Of a stretch of DNA of 11,819 nt, positions 7,319 through 11,819 are shown piece by piece (position 1 is the first letter of the stretch; each line of letters begins with the position of its first letter). The stretch lies in contig DAOVUC010000021.1 in assembly GCA_030632765.1 (NCBI GenBank), forward strand, positions 1-11,819, in the 5' to 3' direction. This DNA comes from Candidatus Dadabacteria bacterium. Its GTDB lineage: Bacteria; Desulfobacterota_D; UBA1144; Nemesobacterales; UBA2774. The position numbers were made by a program, and so were the translations under genes. The notes beneath the pieces were generated by a model. It was given only the letters and a program-made list of their open reading frames with translations. It was not told where the DNA came from and did not search any database.

Positions 7319-9124
7319 TTACTCACTATCCGCTTGATATTTTTGATACCAGGGGGTAATTCTCAGTAGTCCTGCAATAGAGGATTTTAATTGACTTCTC
7401 TCCGTTACTAGATGAATTCCACCTTGCTTGCAAAAGAATTCAGAGGTCATTGTGTCAGGATCAACACCTCTTCCGCCGCTGGCAAGTTTAACTACTCGAT
7501 CTCCTGCAAATGCCACAGTAGCTTTTTTTTCTGCAATCATAAAGTCCCCCTGTACAACATAGCTTGCCAAAGCACCTCCTGTAGTAGGGTGACCTAGAAG
7601 AGAAATATAAGGGAGTCCGGCTTCTTTAAGATTGATTATGGCAGAAATAGTTTTAGCCATTTGATATAATGCCACTGTTCCCTCCTGCATTCTGGCGCCA
7701 CCAGATGCAGTTACTGATACTAGAGGGAGATTCTCACTCATCGCATGTTCTGTAATTAGCTTCATCTTTTCTCCGAACACAGCTCCCATAGAGCCGCCCA
7801 TAAAACGAAAGTCAGATACAGCAATTGCTACAGGAATGTCATGCATAAGTCCATAACCTACAACGAGTGAATCTTTGGAATCTGTACGCTTTGATGCTTT
7901 CTTTCTCGTGTCGAAGTAATCATAAAAATTAAACCGTGCATCTATATTCTCTGTACTAAGATTAGAATGAAGCTCATGAAAAGAATCGGTATTCAGTAGC
8001 AGGTCAAGATAATCATCTGATCCCAGAGGCGAGGGTTTTTCACAGTAGGGACATGAAAAGAAATTCTTTTGAAAGTCCTCTTTAGCAAAGTGTTTTCTAC
8101 ACCCAGGCCTTGTTATATTGCCCTCGGCATCCTTTTCATCATTACAGAAATGAGGTTCGGCACCGTAAAGGGCTATCTGCATATGAGATACTTCAGGCGT
8201 TGCGCTTTTGCCAAAAGCATGGGGCAGCCAGCTTCTAATCTTTTTTGCTATAGCCTGATAACGATGGTCACCTTTTTCAACTTGCCCAACTTCCTGAATT
8301 TTTTCTATTAGTTTTTTCTTAAGGTAGTTTGTATCGGATTTTTCGAGTTCTTCCATTGCTTTAACTAATGTTTTGTCAATTAAATTCAATGTTTTAGTTA
8401 AATAGTCCGAGCTATCAAGAGAAGGCTCTTTAATAACTTTGTCTACCATTCCATACTTAAGCATATAGTCCGAAGTCGGCTGTAATACTTCAAGTGCTTC
8501 TTCAATTTTATCACCGCTTCTAAAAAGTATTGCAGAGCAGCCTTCAGCAGTAATAACTGAATATTCAGCTCGGGACAGCATAAGCCGTTTATGCGCGAGC
8601 TGAAAGGCGATAGCCCCACCGCTGCCACCGCTGCCAAGTACGATAGAGACTGATTTGGTATTTAGGGAAATCATTTTTGATTGGCAAAATGAGATGAGCC
8701 AGGATTGCAGTTTTTCTGCTGAATATTCAAAAGGATCACCGCCAATTGTGTCCACATATGTGTGGAGCATCAGATCATTTTCTTCAGCGTATTCCATCAT
8801 ATTGTATGCAAGTCCGTACCCATCCGCTTTTACAAGTCCAAAGTTATATTTTAGACGGTCGTCATCACTTGTGGGCATTTGCTGTCCAATGATAGCTACC
8901 CTTTTATTTGTGCTTTTTAGTACCGCGGTTCCTATAATAACAGCCGGGTCGTCAACTAACTCTATTATATTTCCAGAAGGAGTTTTTATTTCGTGTGAGA
9001 AATCTTCAAGCTCACTGTAAGGTACAAAATCTTTGTATAAGGAATCGACAATATCTTTTGACTTTATCTTTTTATATGACCTTGCTTGTTCATGTATTAA
9101 CATCAATTTTGAAGGGCGGCTCAT
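7319..9124 (-). CDS. Fused acetyl-CoA carboxylase carboxyltransferase, alpha-beta order (AccA-AccD)
   Basis: Carboxyltransferase moves carboxyl from biotin carrier protein to acetyl-CoA, giving malonyl-CoA for fatty acid synthesis. The 601-residue protein joins both subunits. Residues about 10-235 are AccA-like: KYNFGLVKADGY (92-103), SGGSGGAIAF (165-174) and YSVITAEGCSAIL (188-200). Residues about 325-585 are AccD-like: a four-cysteine zinc site (Cys327, 342, 358, 361), SDFRFMGGSMGAVFGEK (437-453) and the oxyanion loop ASGGARMQEG (473-482). The order is alpha then beta, opposite to the usual single-chain acyl-CoA carboxylases. The first zinc knuckle is C-x14-C rather than C-x2-C, and the AccA signature DTPGAYPG reads DTIGGDPF (125-132). 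A linker of about 90 charged, helical residues joins the halves. GGAGA ten bases before the ATG supports the start. Substrate could differ from acetyl-CoA. Biotin carboxylase and carrier genes are not in the window. Confidence 0.88.
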   Translation of the reverse strand: MSRPSKLMLIHEQARSYKKIKSKDIVDSLYKDFVPYSELEDFSHEIKTPSGNIIELVDDPAVIIGTAVLKSTNKRVAIIGQQMPTSDDDRLKYNFGLVKADGYGLAYNMMEYAEENDLMLHTYVDTIGGDPFEYSAEKLQSWLISFCQSKMISLNTKSVSIVLGSGGSGGAIAFQLAHKRLMLSRAEYSVITAEGCSAILFRSGDKIEEALEVLQPTSDYMLKYGMVDKVIKEPSLDSSDYLTKTLNLIDKTLVKAMEELEKSDTNYLKKKLIEKIQEVGQVEKGDHRYQAIAKKIRSWLPHAFGKSATPEVSHMQIALYGAEPHFCNDEKDAEGNITRPGCRKHFAKEDFQKNFFSCPYCEKPSPLGSDDYLDLLLNTDSFHELHSNLSTENIDARFNFYDYFDTRKKASKRTDSKDSLVVGYGLMHDIPVAIAVSDFRFMGGSMGAVFGEKMKLITEHAMSENLPLVSVTASGGARMQEGTVALYQMAKTISAIINLKEAGLPYISLLGHPTTGGALASYVVQGDFMIAEKKATVAFAGDRVVKLASGGRGVDPDTMTSEFFCKQGGIHLVTERSQLKSSIAGLLRITPWYQKYQADSE

Positions 9125-9226
9125 TGGTCATTATCTCCAGTTCTATTTAGCGCTTTTTTTCTTAATTTAATGTGTGAAATAAATCTTCAAACTGATCAAA
9201 ACATCCATACTTTAACTTAAATTCTT

Positions 9227-10252
9227 CTATGAAACATTAGGTAGTACTTTTTCTGCAAAAAGTTTCATAGACCTCATTGCTTCTTCGTGGCTTATCCCCG
9301 GGAATTTAAACCGGCAAATAAGGTTGTCAATCGGAAGCTCATTTTGGTATTGCCTAATCGTCTCAATACATTCTTCAGGTGTTCCAATTATAGACTGTGC
9401 TCTTGCAATATCATAAAGGATCGGGTCGTCCGGGTCAGATAATAAATTTCCCTCCGTATCGACCATAGAGCCCCATGAGGCATAGCCTTTTGCGGTGTAC
9501 GTCACATTTTCTTTAATTTTTTCCCACGCTTCATCAGCTTTCATGTCTGATATATATATCTCTCTAACAAGAGGTTTTTCGTAGTCATCAGGATTCCTCC
9601 CGTATTCAGTCAAAAGGGAGCTATGAAGATCAAAGAGATATTTAACTATGGGTATTACGCCAATCGCAGGTATATAAAGCGGTGCACCTATTCTTGCGGC
9701 TCTCCTTATAGCGGGCTCAATAAACGCACCTACCCAGATCGGTATGGGTTTTTGAACAGGCTTTGGCGTTACATTTATATTTTCAAGTTTATAGTATTTC
9801 CCATCAAGGCTAAATGGCTCGTCTCCCCAGCTTTTAGTAAGGATTTCTATCCCCTCTTCCATGCGTCCTCTTCTTTGTTTCAAAGATCGACCAAATCCGT
9901 CGAACTCTTCTTGTCTGTATCCAAGCCCAATTCCTAAAATTAAGCGCCCTCCTGAGATCAGGTCCACGACAGCTGCATCTTCCGCTACTCTGATAGGGTC
10001 ATGAAGCGGGAGTAGTAGTACGCCTGTGCCAATACGAATATTTGTTGTTTTGGCAGCGATGGCAGCGGCAGTTAACAAAAGGGATGGACAGTAACCGTCA
10101 CCTAAAAAATGGTGTTCCGAAACCCACGCTGAGTCATATCCCATTTGATCCGCTATGCTGATTTCTTCTAACATCTCCGCATATAACTCTTTATGTGGTC
10201 TATGCTTGTGTGGTGGGGCCTGCATCGTGTAGTAACCAACGCCGAATTTCAT
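9227..10252 (-). CDS. LLM-class flavin-dependent oxidoreductase (luciferase-like)
   Basis: This is a TIM-barrel enzyme of the bacterial luciferase-like superfamily, using FMN or F420 to oxidise or reduce a small organic substrate. The 341-residue protein has the family motifs WVSEHHF (43-49), TGVLLLPLHDPIRVAED (76-92), SGGRLILGIGLGYR (100-113), KPVQKPIPIWVG (164-175) and GTPEECIETIRQYQ near the C terminus. It has no signal peptide. GGAG lies eight bases before the ATG. The gene has its own candidate promoter and is followed after 102 bases by the AccA-AccD gene, which could be co-transcribed since no strong terminator separates them. Substrate and cofactor preference cannot be decided from sequence. 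Confidence 0.92.
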   Translation of the reverse strand: MKFGVGYYTMQAPPHKHRPHKELYAEMLEEISIADQMGYDSAWVSEHHFLGDGYCPSLLLTAAAIAAKTTNIRIGTGVLLLPLHDPIRVAEDAAVVDLISGGRLILGIGLGYRQEEFDGFGRSLKQRRGRMEEGIEILTKSWGDEPFSLDGKYYKLENINVTPKPVQKPIPIWVGAFIEPAIRRAARIGAPLYIPAIGVIPIVKYLFDLHSSLLTEYGRNPDDYEKPLVREIYISDMKADEAWEKIKENVTYTAKGYASWGSMVDTEGNLLSDPDDPILYDIARAQSIIGTPEECIETIRQYQNELPIDNLICRFKFPGISHEEAMRSMKLFAEKVLPNVS

Positions 10253-10274
10253 TTTATAATCTCCAATTTATGTT

Positions 10275-10302
10275 CTTATAGGTATAACGCTTTGTTAATC
10301 AA
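10275..10302 (-). promoter_or_regulatory. Promoter of the flavin oxidoreductase gene
   Basis: On the minus strand TTGATT (10302-10297) and TATAAG (10280-10275) are spaced by 16 bases. The predicted transcription start near 10268 leaves a leader of about 15 bases that contains the GGAG ribosome binding site. It lies downstream of the erpA terminator, so it would give an independent transcript. Confidence 0.5.
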
Positions 10303-10366
10303 AATACAGCCTATTTGGGAATTTGGATTATTATAACCTGAAAGGTTTAAGATTGGTAAGTTCGGT

Positions 10367-10408
10367 AAAAAAATGGCTGGATTGAACAAATATTCTAGCC
10401 AGCCATTT
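10367..10408 (-). terminator. Strong intrinsic terminator after erpA
   Basis: On the minus strand AAATGGCTGG (10408-10399) pairs perfectly with CCAGCCATTT (10380-10371), a ten-base stem with six G-C pairs, around an 18-base loop. A run of T residues follows (complement of the seven As at 10367-10373, three of which are shared with the stem base). It sits 21 bases after the erpA stop codon and should end transcription of the OB-fold/DUF4149/erpA operon. Confidence 0.85.
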
Positions 10409-10429
10409 ATAAACTTTAGTTTTTATATT

Positions 10430-10753
10430 TTATGCTGTAAATGATTGTCCACAGCCACAGGACCCAGTTGCATTAGGGTTACCTATTGAAAACCCTGTAC
10501 CGTTAAGACCATCATTATAATCCAACACGCCACCTTCAATATAAGGATAGCTTAACTCGTCAATTGCTACTCTCACACCTTCTGCTTCAATAATCTCATC
10601 AGATTTTTCGATTTCGTCATCAAAACCCATCTCATATGAAAATCCTGAACATCCTCCGGGCACAACTCTTACTCTTAAAACTGCATCAGGAATGTTTTCC
10701 TCAGCTAATAACTTTTTAATCTCATCAGCCGCTTTAGTAGTTACGGTGAACAT
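10430..10753 (-). CDS. erpA: A-type iron-sulfur cluster carrier (ErpA/IscA family)
   Basis: A-type carriers receive Fe-S clusters from a scaffold such as IscU or SufB and deliver them to target enzymes, including complex I and isoprenoid enzymes. The 107-residue protein is full length and has the three conserved cysteines: Cys35 in GGCSGFSY and Cys99/Cys101 in GSCGCGQSF at the C terminus. The core LRVRVVPGGCSGF and the later SIGNPNATGSCGCG are typical. Assignment to ErpA rather than IscA or SufA is by general similarity, and no isc or suf genes are nearby to settle it. GGGAGG ten bases before the ATG is a strong ribosome binding site. It is the last gene before a strong terminator, 24 bases after the DUF4149 gene. 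Confidence 0.9.
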   Translation of the reverse strand: MFTVTTKAADEIKKLLAEENIPDAVLRVRVVPGGCSGFSYEMGFDDEIEKSDEIIEAEGVRVAIDELSYPYIEGGVLDYNDGLNGTGFSIGNPNATGSCGCGQSFTA

Positions 10754-10777
10754 GTAATAACTACCTCCCTTTATTTA

Positions 10778-11263
10778 TTATTCCCTATTAGTATATGCAC
10801 TAAGAAGGACTAAGGCAACCCCGAATATAAAGATTGCAGAGTTTAAGATAGCCGATTTTCTATGTAAGTGTCCAAATTCCTTGCGTATTTCCAGGTACTT
10901 GAGACTATCTTCTTGAACGGTTCTCATCTCAGTTCTGAGCGTATGGGTCTGTGGTGTAACAATTTCACCGGCGTAGACAGCTAGTCCAATCATTACTACC
11001 AGCGCTGTCAATTTTATTATATTTGTCAGATGAGAAAAATGATTTCCAAAGTAAATTAGAAGTATGGAGCTAATAAGAGCAACTGCTCCACAAACATACG
11101 AGACCAGATAGTACTTTGGAAATATATCTGAAACAACGTTTCCCGCGTGTTCTCGAGAAAGGGTCTTGAAAATACTGGGAGCTGCAATCATAGAAAAAAA
11201 GAAGATACTCCCGATCCAGAATGTTAGGGATAATGAATATAGAAACTTAAGAGTGGTTTGCAT
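10778..11263 (-). CDS. DUF4149 family membrane protein
   Basis: This small inner-membrane protein of unknown function resembles the DUF4149 (TMEM205-like) family. The 161 residues contain four hydrophobic segments at about 7-30, 53-73, 82-102 and 138-157. Family-like features are FWIGSIFFFSMIAAPSIF in the first segment, REHAGNVVSDIFPKYY after it, then VTPQTHTLRTEM and FGHLHRKSAILN before the last segment. It has no Shine-Dalgarno sequence; the ATG lies two bases after the stop codon of the upstream gene (TGA-CG-ATG), so translation is probably coupled. No reaction or partner can be named. Confidence 0.85.
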   Translation of the reverse strand: MQTTLKFLYSLSLTFWIGSIFFFSMIAAPSIFKTLSREHAGNVVSDIFPKYYLVSYVCGAVALISSILLIYFGNHFSHLTNIIKLTALVVMIGLAVYAGEIVTPQTHTLRTEMRTVQEDSLKYLEIRKEFGHLHRKSAILNSAIFIFGVALVLLSAYTNRE

Positions 11264-11265
11264 CG

Positions 11266-11718
11266 TCAGTTAAAAGTACAGTTTTGAATAGTCAGTGTGC
11301 ACTGTTTAGACTCACTTTCAAAAAAGGACGCGGTCATGGATTTAAATGTGCCCTGTATAATCAAAGTACTGCCCTTGGTAGTATCGAGTACGCTTTTTTG
11401 ATCAGGAGAATTACAGAAGCACTGCACAACCCTTTCGCTTCTTGTAACAACTTCCATTGTAAATGTTCCCTCTGGCGCGTCTGAGCATAATGAGCGAATC
11501 TTTCTAACCATCGCAGCTTTAACGGTGGTCTGTACTGTTTTATCTTTATAAAGACTATCTGCAGACATTGGCTCGTCTATATAAAGCTCACAAACTTGAT
11601 CGACGGATAATTTTTTAGCTGAATCTCCGTCTTGGGATTGAGCAGGTTTAATTGTTCCTATAAATGAAAAAATGAAAGCAATCAGAATTAAAAGGAATAT
11701 CGTCGGTATATTAGTCAT
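11266..11718 (-). CDS. Secreted OB-fold (tRNA_anti-like) protein
   Basis: This is a 150-residue exported protein of unknown role. A signal peptide is clear: hydrophobic stretch 6-22 (TIFLLILIAFIFSFIGT) and a likely signal peptidase I site after AQS (26-28); there is no lipobox cysteine. The mature part matches the pattern of the OB-fold tRNA_anti-like family, with the ADSLYKDKTVQTTVKAAMV segment (53-71), a central strand pair ending in VVQCFCNS (97-104), and KGSTLIIQGTFKS (115-127) before a closing strand. Six cysteines in the mature region (43, 78, 100, 102, 140, 147) suggest disulfides in the periplasm. GAGGG just before the ATG serves as ribosome binding site. It leads the operon with the DUF4149 and erpA genes. 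Despite the family name, tRNA binding is not implied. Confidence 0.75.
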   Translation of the reverse strand: MTNIPTIFLLILIAFIFSFIGTIKPAQSQDGDSAKKLSVDQVCELYIDEPMSADSLYKDKTVQTTVKAAMVRKIRSLCSDAPEGTFTMEVVTRSERVVQCFCNSPDQKSVLDTTKGSTLIIQGTFKSMTASFFESESKQCTLTIQNCTFN

Positions 11719-11766
11719 AGCACCCTCTTTTTATATGGTAGTTTATAGCTCCCCTTCAACGTTTTA

Positions 11767-11775
11767 ATTATAACA
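11767..11775 (-). promoter_or_regulatory. Extended -10 promoter of the OB-fold/DUF4149/erpA operon
   Basis: On the minus strand TGTTATAAT (11775-11767) is a perfect extended -10 element (TG-N-TATAAT). No good -35 is present at normal spacing, which is usual for extended -10 promoters. The predicted start near 11760 gives a leader of about 42 bases containing GAGGG before the ATG at 11718. Confidence 0.5.
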
Positions 11776-11819
11776 TGTGTCTAATCTAATATAAGGATCA
11801 ATTTATGTTGAGTTTTTAC

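Noticed and set aside
8655..9020. 121-codon open frame on the plus strand within the carboxyltransferase gene.
   Set aside because: It is antisense to strongly conserved AccA coding sequence and its product resembles no known protein.
10335..10347. Small perfect hairpin AACCT-GAA-AGGTT upstream of the flavin oxidoreductase gene.
   Set aside because: Five pairs with a three-base loop are expected by chance in AT-rich DNA, and it lies outside the candidate promoter.

Overview
This window looks like an ordinary stretch of bacterial chromosome, moderately AT-rich, with one scar of a mobile element at its left edge. The gene content (peptidoglycan recycling enzymes, an A-type Fe-S carrier, a NuoI-type complex I subunit, acyl-CoA carboxylase subunits) suggests a Gram-negative-type, respiring bacterium, perhaps from an uncultivated lineage. 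I cannot place it further from sequence alone, and I see no phage structural genes, CRISPR array or defence system.

Left edge (1-875): the catalytic domain of a tyrosine recombinase is still open, but in-frame stops interrupt the sequence just upstream. Its stop codon lies 12 bases from the 3' end of an intact tRNA-Gly(CCC) on the opposite strand. This is the usual geometry of a genomic island integrated at a tRNA gene, here with a decayed integrase.

Plus-strand block (969-7194): murQ, anmK and nagZ form a compact peptidoglycan-recycling cassette. NagZ removes GlcNAc from muropeptides, AnmK phosphorylates anhydro-MurNAc to MurNAc-6-phosphate, and MurQ cleaves the lactyl ether to give GlcNAc-6-phosphate. 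A sodium:solute symporter follows and could import a cell-wall sugar, but that link rests on position only. An isolated nuoI gene closes the block. None of these genes has a clear Shine-Dalgarno sequence, and murQ and nagZ each have a -10-like hexamer exactly seven bases before the start codon, so their transcripts may be leaderless.

Minus-strand block (11718-7319): first a likely operon of a secreted OB-fold protein, a DUF4149 membrane protein and an ErpA/IscA-type carrier, ended by a strong intrinsic terminator. Then a luciferase-like flavin oxidoreductase with its own promoter, and then a 601-residue protein fusing an AccA-like half to an AccD-like half. Four of these five genes have good Shine-Dalgarno sequences; the exception starts two bases after its upstream neighbour's stop. 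The fused carboxyltransferase is the most unusual gene here: its halves are in the order alpha-beta, its zinc-binding motif is expanded, and a normally conserved AccA motif is replaced.
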